Source of the DNA: Rhizocola hellebori
GTDB taxonomy: Bacteria; Actinomycetota; Actinomycetes; Mycobacteriales; Micromonosporaceae
Direction: 5' to 3'
Assembly: GCF_016862955.1 (NCBI RefSeq)
Contig: NZ_BONY01000020.1
Span: forward strand, 82,639-146,638
DNA length: 64,000 nucleotides
This document shows, in pieces, positions 6,540 through 14,374 of the stretch. A model generated the notes under the pieces. It did no database searches. It worked only from the letters and a program-made list of their open reading frames with translations, and was not told where the DNA came from. Each line of letters opens with the position of its first letter. Within the stretch, counting starts at the first letter, position 1. A program made the position numbers and the translations under genes.

Positions 6540-9092
6540 TCAGCCGGCGCCGATGGCGATGAACGAGGCGGCGGTGGCCTGGCTGACCGGGTCGGCGGGC
6601 ATGCTGCGGCGCGCGGTGAGCAGGGCGTGCGCCAGGGAGGTGGACCCGGCGCGCAAGGCGTCGTGTAGGGCCAGCATCAGCGCGCCGGTGGCCTCGTCGT
6701 TGACCGGGTCGGCGGTGGCGACCATCGCGGCGGTGCCGCGTGGCAGAAGGGCGGCGGCCAGCCCCAGCAGCTCGTCGGAACCGGCTGGGGTCAGCGCGGC
6801 CGACTCGCAGCTGGGCAGGATCAGCCGGTGTGGGGCGTGGCGAAGCCGCGCGACGTCGTGGACAGTCATCGGCCCGTCGGCCAGCCGCAGGTGGGAGAAG
6901 AGCGGGTTGTCGGCACGGACCGCGCCGTGCGCGGCCACGTGGGCCAGCGAGCTGCCGTCGATCGCGTCGAGGACCCGCGCCACCGTGGCGTCGTCGCCGT
7001 GCAGGACTGTCGCGTATGGATAGCCGCCGGCGAGCTTGTCCATCTCCGCGCCGCGGGCCAGGCCTGGGCCGCGCACCAGGGCGACCCGCTCGGGTGGGGC
7101 GACGGCCTGCCGGGCGCGGACCCACGCCGAGACCGACGGCGCGATGCTCAGGACGCGTTTGCCCAGGCCTTCCAGAAGCGCCCACGGCACGCCGTGCAGC
7201 GTCGCGGGCGGGACGATGATCAGCGCGCCGGCGCCGAAGCGTTGTGCCGTCTGTCCAATCAAGAATGCGGAAAGCCGTTGCCCTGCAACGGTGAGAATGG
7301 AGGGATCCTTCGCGCGCCCATAGGCGAACCGGCGCAGCGCTGATCGGGCGAAGAGCACCTCTGCGGCCAGATCGCCTGCGGCATCGGGGGTGTAGCGGCG
7401 CACCCGGCCGCGGCCGCACAGCACGTGGTGCAGCCGTCCGTCGATCTCCACGATCTGCAGCAGCTGATCGTCGCCGAGCAGCTCTAGCAGCAGGTCGACT
7501 GTCCACTGTGGCCGGTTGGGCGCTCTGTTCGGGTCTGCGGAACTCTGCCGAACCCGTTCGCGGATCTGCGATTCCAGATGCTGCTGACGTCCCGGCGACG
7601 CGGTGGCCGATCGGTACGCGGCGAGCAGGCCCACCAGCACAGGATCATCACGTTGCGGCATCGGCGGCACAGCCAGCGTCACCGAACGCCACCGATCGCT
7701 GGCCACGAGCAGGTCGCGGGCGCTGCCATCGGTCAGGCAGCTGCGCTGCGCAAGCAATGCAAGCTCGGCGCCGAGCCCGGTGGCCAGCGCCCTCAGCTCG
7801 GCGGCACCCAGCAGAAGCTGGTAGTCATCAAGCACCTGAAGCCCACGGCCACATGAACGTCGCAGCCCCCGCAGATCACCAACGGCCTGCGCCCGCAGCG
7901 CGGACGCGACCCACGCGGCAACCCTGGCCTCCACCGGCCCCCGTTGCCGATGCCGAGCCGCCGCAAGCAAATGCCCCTCCGCCAACCGGCCGGCCGCCCC
8001 GTCGCCGCGGGTCAGGGTGAGGCGGGCGGCTAGGAGGTGGGCTTGGGGGACGTCGGCGGAGCCGGTGGCGGCTAGGGCGAGCGCCACGCGGTTTGCTTGC
8101 GTGGCAAGGGTTTTCGACGCGTGGCCGGCTGCCCAAAGGGCGGTGAGCTCCTGTAGGTGGGCGTGCTGGGTCCACCATTGGCGATGCTGGCGGGTGAACA
8201 TGCGCCGGGCCGAACGGGCGTAGCCGGCCGACTTCAGGGGATCACCGGCGGCGAGCGCCGCCCGGGCGGCGAGCAGGAGCAGCTCGGCCCGTTTGGTGGC
8301 CTGCCCGCGGGGAAGCTCGCGAAGCGCGGCGTCGGCCTCCCGGACCGCGTCGTCGGCGAGGTTGGCCGCGAGCAGCACCTCGCATCGGGCCAGCATCAGG
8401 CTGTAGGTGGGCGCGCCCAGCGCCCGAATGCGTTCGTCTGCTATGGACAGATGGGCCAGCGCGGCGGGCTGGTCGCCCGCGGCGAAGGCTACGGCGGCCC
8501 GGTTCTGGCGGGCCACCGCGGAGTCGTGCCGGTGGTCGATCGTGGAGAACATCTGCTCGGCCTGGGCGAAGTCGGCCTCGGCCCGGCCGGTGGCCCCGGC
8601 GGTGAGGTGGAGCAGCGCACGCAGGGTCAGCGCCCGCGCCGCCCACAGCGTGTCACCGGATTTGCGTAACGGCGGCAACGCTTTGGCCACCTGGACCATG
8701 GCCTCGTCGTGGCGGCCGAGGATCCGCAACACCCCGGCCAGACGGAAGCGCACCTTGGCGCGAACCTCCCCGCGGGATAGCTCGATAGCGTGAGTCAGCT
8801 CGGCCAGACCTTGACGCGCCCGGCCCGCCTGGACTAAAGCCACTCCTAATGTCGCGCAGACATCCGCAACCCGTGGGGTGGAGCCGGCGCGACGGGCAAG
8901 ATCCCTAGCGCGGCGCAGGTGCGACACCGCCTCGGCGTAATTCCCGCGCTCACGGTGAACTATGCCGATAGCCTGATGTGCCAGAGAGGCGTCGTAAGGC
9001 GTCGGGCCGCTGTCCAACAGCGACTGCGCACCGGCAAGGGCGGCCTGCGGCGCGGAGAAGACCATCGAAACAAGCCCATGCGGGTCGCCCAT
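6540..9092 (-). CDS. TPR-CHAT caspase-like protein
   Basis: An 850-residue protein. Residues about 30-480 are helical tetratricopeptide-like repeats (for example YAEAVSHLRRARDLARRAG). Residues about 560-850 form a CHAT domain, a caspase-related cysteine peptidase fold. The expected dyad is present: His722 in AHVAAHG and Cys762 in LPSCES. There is no signal peptide or membrane helix, so it should act in the cytosol. It is divergent, by 37 bp, from an operon of subtilisin-like protease, sigma factor and a small companion. A second in-frame ATG at 9065 is an alternative start and would widen the promoter space. CHAT proteins are known as proteases in conflict and cell-death systems; its substrate here is unknown. 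Confidence 0.92.
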   Translation of the reverse strand: MGDPHGLVSMVFSAPQAALAGAQSLLDSGPTPYDASLAHQAIGIVHRERGNYAEAVSHLRRARDLARRAGSTPRVADVCATLGVALVQAGRARQGLAELTHAIELSRGEVRAKVRFRLAGVLRILGRHDEAMVQVAKALPPLRKSGDTLWAARALTLRALLHLTAGATGRAEADFAQAEQMFSTIDHRHDSAVARQNRAAVAFAAGDQPAALAHLSIADERIRALGAPTYSLMLARCEVLLAANLADDAVREADAALRELPRGQATKRAELLLLAARAALAAGDPLKSAGYARSARRMFTRQHRQWWTQHAHLQELTALWAAGHASKTLATQANRVALALAATGSADVPQAHLLAARLTLTRGDGAAGRLAEGHLLAAARHRQRGPVEARVAAWVASALRAQAVGDLRGLRRSCGRGLQVLDDYQLLLGAAELRALATGLGAELALLAQRSCLTDGSARDLLVASDRWRSVTLAVPPMPQRDDPVLVGLLAAYRSATASPGRQQHLESQIRERVRQSSADPNRAPNRPQWTVDLLLELLGDDQLLQIVEIDGRLHHVLCGRGRVRRYTPDAAGDLAAEVLFARSALRRFAYGRAKDPSILTVAGQRLSAFLIGQTAQRFGAGALIIVPPATLHGVPWALLEGLGKRVLSIAPSVSAWVRARQAVAPPERVALVRGPGLARGAEMDKLAGGYPYATVLHGDDATVARVLDAIDGSSLAHVAAHGAVRADNPLFSHLRLADGPMTVHDVARLRHAPHRLILPSCESAALTPAGSDELLGLAAALLPRGTAAMVATADPVNDEATGALMLALHDALRAGSTSLAHALLTARRSMPADPVSQATAASFIAIGAG

Positions 9093-9129
9093 CAGATAAT
9101 GCTAAGAGCCGCCGCCCCGAGGAGTCCCA

Positions 9130-10497
9130 ATGCAGGTCTTGGAAGACCCCTACGACCGGTACCGCCGCCAGTTCCAGCGAATCCAGCGCGAGCTGCGCAT
9201 CGCGGCCTATCCCGACGACGAGCCCGTCGAGCTGGACTGCGACGACCTGACTCGGCCAACGATTTCCTACCAGCGTGATCATGTCATCGCCTATACCGGG
9301 TCAGACAATGTGGACTTCCTCGAAGCCCACTTCGACGCGGCCAGGGTGGGCGAGGCACGATCCGGTACCCAGCTGATGAAGGTCAATGGCGATGCGCGCG
9401 AGATCGTGGAGCGGGCGCGCGCGGGCAGAGGCAGACAGTCCTACTCGCTGAACCACCTGATCGCCGTCGCGGTGGGCGACGTGAACCTGTGTCCCTGCGA
9501 TGAGCCGATGCTTCCCCCTTCCGACGCCTTCATGTATCCCGATCCGAGCCGCGCGGACCCCGAAGCGGGCCGGGGGGTCATGGTCGATGTCATCGACACC
9601 GGACTGATCCGGACCTACGCCGAGCACCGCCACCTCGACGGGGTCGAGGCATTGGGCTTCAGAAACCAGCTCGGCGAAGGGGAATTCGTCCCCCTCGACT
9701 ACGGGCACGGCACCTTCGTCACGGGTGTGCTGCGCAGTGTGGCCCCCGCCGTCGATGTCCGGGTCAGCCGTCTGCTGCGCCGCGGCGGCGCGACCACCGA
9801 GTTCACGTTGCGCGACGAGCTGGAGGCGGTCCTGCACCGCGACCCGCCGCCCGACATCGTCAGCCTTTCCGCCGGGAACACCAGCAGCGACGGCCACACG
9901 ATGATGGCGCTGGAGCCCGTCGTCGACCGCCTGCACGCGGCAGGCATCGTCCTGGTGGCGGCCGCGGGCAACAACGGCAACGACGTCAAGTTCTTCCCGG
10001 CCGCCTTCAAAAACGTGATCGGCGTCGGAGCGACGCGGCGCGGGGCCCGCGGGCGCGCCTGTTTCAGCAACTACGGCCCATGGGTTTCGGTTTACGCGCC
10101 GGGGGAACGGCTGGTCAATGCGTTCGTCACCGAGGGTCGATATAGGACGGTGCACGAGGGCCGTGAGACCTGTCGTTTCCGCGGGCGCCGGGAGGAGGGC
10201 TGGTACGGCAACTGCACCTGCATCGACACCCTGGAGCAGGGCGACATCACGACTTTCCCGAGCAATCTGGCCCGCTGGAGCGGCACCTCGTTCGCGACGC
10301 CGATCGTCGCGGGCCTGATCGCCGCGAGGCTGGCCCTGGCGCGCCGGGACCACCCGGACACCACGCCGCGCCAGGCCGCCGACTGGCTGCTGCGCCACGC
10401 CGATCGCGGGGCCGGCGCGACGGGGCCGCTGGTGGAGCCGGGACAGCAGCTGGTCAGCCGATGCGGCAACGATCCCGACTGCGCAGGTGACTGCTGA
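9130..10497 (+). CDS. S8 (subtilisin-like) serine protease, apparently cytosolic
   Basis: A 455-residue subtilase with the full catalytic set: Asp156 (VIDTG), His193 (YGHGTFV), oxyanion Asn281 (AAGNNG) and Ser387 (SGTSFATP). The N-terminal 148 residues are a charged extension with no signal peptide or membrane helix, unusual for a subtilase and suggestive of intracellular action. Extra cysteines occur at 121/123 (CPC), near 348-364 and in the tail (RCGNDPDCAGDC). GAGGAG before the ATG supports the start. The gene overlaps the sigma-factor gene by 11 bp and is divergent from the TPR-CHAT gene, so protease, sigma factor and CHAT protein probably form one system. Confidence 0.93.
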   Translation: MQVLEDPYDRYRRQFQRIQRELRIAAYPDDEPVELDCDDLTRPTISYQRDHVIAYTGSDNVDFLEAHFDAARVGEARSGTQLMKVNGDAREIVERARAGRGRQSYSLNHLIAVAVGDVNLCPCDEPMLPPSDAFMYPDPSRADPEAGRGVMVDVIDTGLIRTYAEHRHLDGVEALGFRNQLGEGEFVPLDYGHGTFVTGVLRSVAPAVDVRVSRLLRRGGATTEFTLRDELEAVLHRDPPPDIVSLSAGNTSSDGHTMMALEPVVDRLHAAGIVLVAAAGNNGNDVKFFPAAFKNVIGVGATRRGARGRACFSNYGPWVSVYAPGERLVNAFVTEGRYRTVHEGRETCRFRGRREEGWYGNCTCIDTLEQGDITTFPSNLARWSGTSFATPIVAGLIAARLALARRDHPDTTPRQAADWLLRHADRGAGATGPLVEPGQQLVSRCGNDPDCAGDC

Positions 10498-11086
10498 AGT
10501 GGTGACCCAGGAGGCCGCCGCGTTGCTGCGCGCGGCGGCCAACGGAGACGCCCAGGCCTGGTCGGGTCTGGTGCGCCGGTTCAGCGGGCTGGTCTGGTCG
10601 GTGGCCCGCGGGCACGGCCTGAGCCAGGCCGATGCCGAGGACGTGTACCAAACGACCTGGCTGCGCCTGACCCAGCATCTGGAGCGCATCAAGGAGCCGG
10701 ACAGGATCGCGGGCTGGCTGGCGGCCACGGCGCGCAACGAGTCGCTGCGCGTGATCCGCTCCGGGTTGCGGGTCTCTCCGGTGGAGAACCTGGAACCGGC
10801 CCTGGAACCGCAGGGTTCGCCCGAGGAAGAGGCGGTGCAGGCCGAGTCCGCGCGACAGGCCCGGTGGCGCGCAGCGCGGCTGTGGGAGGCGTTTGAGGAG
10901 CTGTCGGAAAGGTGCAAGCAGTTGTTGCGGGTGCTCAGCGCGCCCACCCCGCCGAGCTATGCGGAGGTGGCCGAGGTGTTCGACATGCCCGTCGGCAGCA
11001 TCGGGCCCACCCGGGCCCGTTGCCTGGCGCGATTGCGTGCCTTGTTGGCCGATCGGGGTATCACGAGCGGCAGTGAGCGCTCATGA
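10487..11086 (+). CDS. Sigma-70 family (ECF-type) RNA polymerase sigma factor
   Basis: A 199-residue sigma factor starting at a GTG inside the protease gene. Region 2 is visible at about residues 10-80 (FSGLVWSVARGHGLSQADAEDVYQTTWLRL, then IAGWLAATARNESL), and region 4 at about 130-190 (FEELSERCKQLLRVL, YAEVAEVFDMPVGSIGPTRARCLARLR). The overlap with the protease upstream (11 bp) and with the companion gene downstream (4 bp, ATGA) implies coupled translation. It likely directs transcription of this cassette or of a stress regulon; no anti-sigma factor with a membrane helix is adjacent. Confidence 0.93.
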   Translation: MTAEVVTQEAAALLRAAANGDAQAWSGLVRRFSGLVWSVARGHGLSQADAEDVYQTTWLRLTQHLERIKEPDRIAGWLAATARNESLRVIRSGLRVSPVENLEPALEPQGSPEEEAVQAESARQARWRAARLWEAFEELSERCKQLLRVLSAPTPPSYAEVAEVFDMPVGSIGPTRARCLARLRALLADRGITSGSERS

Positions 11087-11574
11087 CTGTGCGACCTGCC
11101 GATGGAGGCCCACCCGTGGACGACGATGACGACGAGCTGATCGGTGAGCTCAGCCAGGCTGCCGAGCTGGCCGACCCGGTCCCGCCCTATCTCGTCGACG
11201 CCGGCATCGCCGCCTACACGTTTCGCACCATCGACGCCGAGCTGGCCGCGCTGGTTTTCGACTCGGCCGCGGCGGGCAGCGATCAGCTGGTGCGAAGCGA
11301 GCGCCCGGCTCGGATGCTCAGCTTCGAGACCGCCGATCTCAGCATCGAGCTGGAGATAATCCCGCAGGGAGAGATCATTCACCTGGTCGGCCAGATTCTG
11401 CCGCCGGCCGTGGTGCAGATCGATGTCCGCCAGCCGGATCTGGTGAGCACGGGCAGCACGGACGGCCTGGGCCGGTTCAGCTTGATCCTTCCCACACCCG
11501 GCCCTTTTCAGCTCAGCCTGCCCTATGCCGCAGCGCACGGCGGCGCCATGGTGACCGAATGGATTTCCGTGTAG
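11083..11574 (+). CDS. Companion protein of the CHAT/S8/sigma cassette, beta-rich C-terminus
   Basis: A 163-residue soluble protein. The N-terminus is acidic (DDDDDELIGEL) followed by a helical block with FRTIDAELAALVFDSA; the C-terminal 90 residues are beta-rich (LVGQILPPAVVQIDVR, GLGRFSLILPTPGPFQLSLP) and look like a small Ig-like or carboxypeptidase-regulatory-like sandwich. From memory, similar proteins accompany ECF sigma factors in other actinomycetes, but no function is assigned. It overlaps the sigma gene by 4 bp. It could restrain the sigma factor or be a substrate of the CHAT or S8 protease; both ideas are inference from position. Confidence 0.8.
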   Translation: MTVRPADGGPPVDDDDDELIGELSQAAELADPVPPYLVDAGIAAYTFRTIDAELAALVFDSAAAGSDQLVRSERPARMLSFETADLSIELEIIPQGEIIHLVGQILPPAVVQIDVRQPDLVSTGSTDGLGRFSLILPTPGPFQLSLPYAAAHGGAMVTEWISV

Positions 11575-11663
11575 TTACAGCACTACTGCGAGGTTTTGGC
11601 TATTTGGCTGAATTGCGGCATCAGCTAGGCTTGGTCTCCCTTGCGCAATGAGTGGAGGCGATT

Positions 11664-13694
11664 GTGGTTGCGCTGACCTTGCGTGCGACGCGTTCCTCGC
11701 GGCCGCCGTGGATGGCGATTTACTCCGGGCTGGTAGGTCTGGTCGCAGTGGTGATGTTCATCGCCACCGCCGAACAGATCCCGCACACCGTCAGCCTTCC
11801 CGCCTTCTGGCTCATGACCGGCCTTGCCCTGGTCGCTGCGGCGCTTGCCTTTGTGACCACCGACATCCGAGGCGCCTCGGTGGTGCTCTGCCCGGTGCTG
11901 TGTTTCAGCTTCGCCACCGTCCTGTGCTGGGGGCTGGCTCCCGCCATCCTGATGCAGACCCTCGCCACAGCCGTGGTGGGCCTGCGGCTGCGAGACTCGG
12001 CCAAGCACATCGGTTTCATCGCGGCCCAATACGCCGTGGCTTTCACGGCCGCCTATGTAGTGGTGCAGATCGGCGACCCGAAGCCCTTCGCCACCACCAC
12101 CGTGGTCGAGAGGCTGTCCGACACCGCCACGGTAATCCTTGCCGCCGCAGCCTTTCTCGCCGTCTTTTTGGCGCAGACCATCATCACGGCCCGGCTGACC
12201 TCCCCGGGCTTCCAGTGGCAAAAAGTGCGAGCATCGCTGGCCCACCAGGCGCTGTTCCTGGCTTCCTTGCTTTTGCTCAGCCCGGTACTGGCCGTGGCCG
12301 CCCACGTCAACGTCTTCTTCGTGTTACTGATCATCTTGCCGCTCTACGCCGTGCAGAAGATGGCCCGGCTCTCGGCCGAACGCGACCGGGCCGCCTGGGC
12401 GGATCCGTTGACAGGGCTGGCAAACCGGCGCGGCCTGCAGGCCCGCTTCGACGACCTGCGGGCCGGAAAACCGATGGCCCTGCTCATGCTGGACCTCGAC
12501 CGGTTCAAACACGTCAACGATGCGCTCGGCCACGATGTCGGCGACCGGCTGCTGGTTGCCATCGCGCAGCGCCTCACCCGGCAGACGCCTGCCGGCGGCA
12601 CGGTGGGACGCCTGGGCGGCGACGAGTTCGCCATCCTCGTACCGGGGGTGCGCGACGCAGAGGAGGCCCATGAGGTGGCCCGCACTGTGCTTGCCGCGCT
12701 TGCCCAGCCGGTACGCCTCGACGAGCTGGACATCGACGTGACCGCCTCGGCCGGCGTGGCCGTACACCCGGATCAGGGCACCGACTTCGCCACCCTGATG
12801 CGCCATGCCGACGTGGCACTGTATGAGGCCAAGCGCCGCGGCGACAGCGCCGCGAGCTACGACCCTTGTGTGGACCTCAACAGCCCGCAACGCCTCGGGT
12901 TGCTCGCCGACTTCCGCCGCGCGCTGGAATCGCCCGGCGACGAGATCGCCCTGCACTACCAGCCGCAGGTGGCCCTGGACAGCGGCGAGCTGGTCGGGGT
13001 GGAGGCGCTGCTGCGCTGGACGCACCCGACCCGGGGCCTGATCAGTACCCCGGAAGTGCTTCAGGTCGCCGAGCACACCTCGGTCATGCACCTGCTGACC
13101 GTCCGGGTCATCGACGACGTCGTGGCCCAGCTCGCCGCCTGGCGTGCGCAGAACCTGCGCCTGCGGGTGTCCATCAACATCAGCGCTCGTGACCTCTACA
13201 GCGGTGAGGTGGTGGAACACCTCGCCACCCGCCTGCGCGAATATGACGTGCCACCGGATCAGATCCAGGTGGAGATCACCGAGAGCGCGCTGATGGGCGA
13301 CCCGGTGCGCGCCTACAGCACCGTCATGAAGATCGTGGGGATAGGTGTTGCCGTCTCTCTCGACGATTTCGGTACCGGTTACTCCTCGCTGCAACACCTG
13401 AGGAAACTGCCCCTGGCCGAAATCAAGGTGGACCGCTCCTTCGTCGCCGGGATGGCTGACAACTCCGACGACGCGGCCATCGTTCGCTCCACAGTGGAGC
13501 TTGCCGCGTCTCTCGGCCTGCGTTCGGTGGCCGAGGGGGTCGAGAACGAGTACACCTGGGGCATGCTGGCGCAGACCCACTGCTCGCTGGCACAGGGATG
13601 GTCGGTGGCCAGGCCGATGCCGGGCGCGGAACTGGCCCGCTGGCACACCAACCGCTTGCACGCCAGGGCAAGCCAGGCACAGCTCACCCTCTGA
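11664..13694 (+). CDS. Membrane GGDEF-EAL protein (diguanylate cyclase / c-di-GMP phosphodiesterase)
   Basis: About 676 residues: an N-terminal domain of roughly seven membrane helices (to about residue 235), a GGDEF domain with intact RLGGDEF, and an EAL domain with EALLRW, NISARDL, ITESAL, LDDFGTGYSSL and IKVDRSF, all expected for an active phosphodiesterase. No RxxD inhibitory site precedes GGDEF. Both cyclase and phosphodiesterase activities are therefore possible. The frame is open from a GTG at 11652, but GGAGG at 11654-11658 is correctly spaced for the GTG at 11664, which I chose. In actinomycetes c-di-GMP controls development through BldD. The membrane domain may sense an unknown signal. 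Confidence 0.93.
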   Translation: MVALTLRATRSSRPPWMAIYSGLVGLVAVVMFIATAEQIPHTVSLPAFWLMTGLALVAAALAFVTTDIRGASVVLCPVLCFSFATVLCWGLAPAILMQTLATAVVGLRLRDSAKHIGFIAAQYAVAFTAAYVVVQIGDPKPFATTTVVERLSDTATVILAAAAFLAVFLAQTIITARLTSPGFQWQKVRASLAHQALFLASLLLLSPVLAVAAHVNVFFVLLIILPLYAVQKMARLSAERDRAAWADPLTGLANRRGLQARFDDLRAGKPMALLMLDLDRFKHVNDALGHDVGDRLLVAIAQRLTRQTPAGGTVGRLGGDEFAILVPGVRDAEEAHEVARTVLAALAQPVRLDELDIDVTASAGVAVHPDQGTDFATLMRHADVALYEAKRRGDSAASYDPCVDLNSPQRLGLLADFRRALESPGDEIALHYQPQVALDSGELVGVEALLRWTHPTRGLISTPEVLQVAEHTSVMHLLTVRVIDDVVAQLAAWRAQNLRLRVSINISARDLYSGEVVEHLATRLREYDVPPDQIQVEITESALMGDPVRAYSTVMKIVGIGVAVSLDDFGTGYSSLQHLRKLPLAEIKVDRSFVAGMADNSDDAAIVRSTVELAASLGLRSVAEGVENEYTWGMLAQTHCSLAQGWSVARPMPGAELARWHTNRLHARASQAQLTL

Positions 13695-13707
13695 AGCGCC
13701 GGGTGCG

Positions 13708-14316
13708 TCAGCAGAAGTCGGTGCCGCCGAGGAAACTCGACTTGAGGTAGGCGGCGTCACCGGCCACCATGGCGATGACCTTCTTGCTGGCGTCCAGGTC
13801 GAACATGATGCCGCGCCCGGAGGTCGTGGTCACCAGGTAGGCCATCCCGCCGCCCTTGGTGAGCTCCTCGCCGAGCGAGCCGTAGATCGACTGAAGGGCG
13901 GCCAAGGTGTTGCCCAGATACGCCCCGGACGGGGTCGGGATGGCCGTCGATCGATTGATCAGCACGTAGAGGGTGCCGTCCGGCTTGAAGCTCATCCGGA
14001 CGTCCTTCCACCTGTCCTTGCCCCGGGCCGTCGTGTTCTGCGCACACGTCTCCCCGCCCGTCTTCACCTCGTCGAGCTGCCCCGCGCCCTGAAGCGCGGA
14101 AAGCTTGGCGCCCAACAGGTAGGGCCCGCTGCCGTCAACGCTGAAGGCGAGCTCCATCGTGCCGGCCGTGGCGGTCGGGCCGGGGGTGGCGCTGGCGGCC
14201 GGAGTCGGCGAGGCGGTAGTGGCTTCCGGCGCCGCGGTCGGCGCGGGTGCCGGATCCTTGGAACAACCAGCGGCGGCGAAGAGCACAACAAGCACGGACA
14301 AGCCAATTCGCACCAT
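13708..14316 (-). CDS. Secreted lipoprotein, unknown function
   Basis: A 202-residue protein with a lipoprotein signal peptide (MVRIGLSVLVVLFAAAGC, lipobox Cys18), a Pro/Ala/Thr-rich linker of about 40 residues and a globular domain containing several cysteines and ending GGTDFC. The ATG at 14316 is chosen because it begins the signal peptide. It lies 58 bp downstream of the sigma-factor fusion gene on the same strand and could be co-transcribed with it; both products would sit outside the membrane. I do not recognise the globular domain. Confidence 0.82.
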   Translation of the reverse strand: MVRIGLSVLVVLFAAAGCSKDPAPAPTAAPEATTASPTPAASATPGPTATAGTMELAFSVDGSGPYLLGAKLSALQGAGQLDEVKTGGETCAQNTTARGKDRWKDVRMSFKPDGTLYVLINRSTAIPTPSGAYLGNTLAALQSIYGSLGEELTKGGGMAYLVTTTSGRGIMFDLDASKKVIAMVAGDAAYLKSSFLGGTDFC

Positions 14317-14374
14317 GTCCCAAGTGGACCTCAAAACCGTTGCCGATCGCAATCCATTGTCCGACAATCCCTGG

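Noticed and set aside
6540..9092. CHAT protein as part of a type III-E CRISPR (Craspase) system
   Set aside because: No gRAMP/Cas7-11 gene, cas1/cas2 or repeat array is in the window; the neighbours are a subtilase and a sigma factor.
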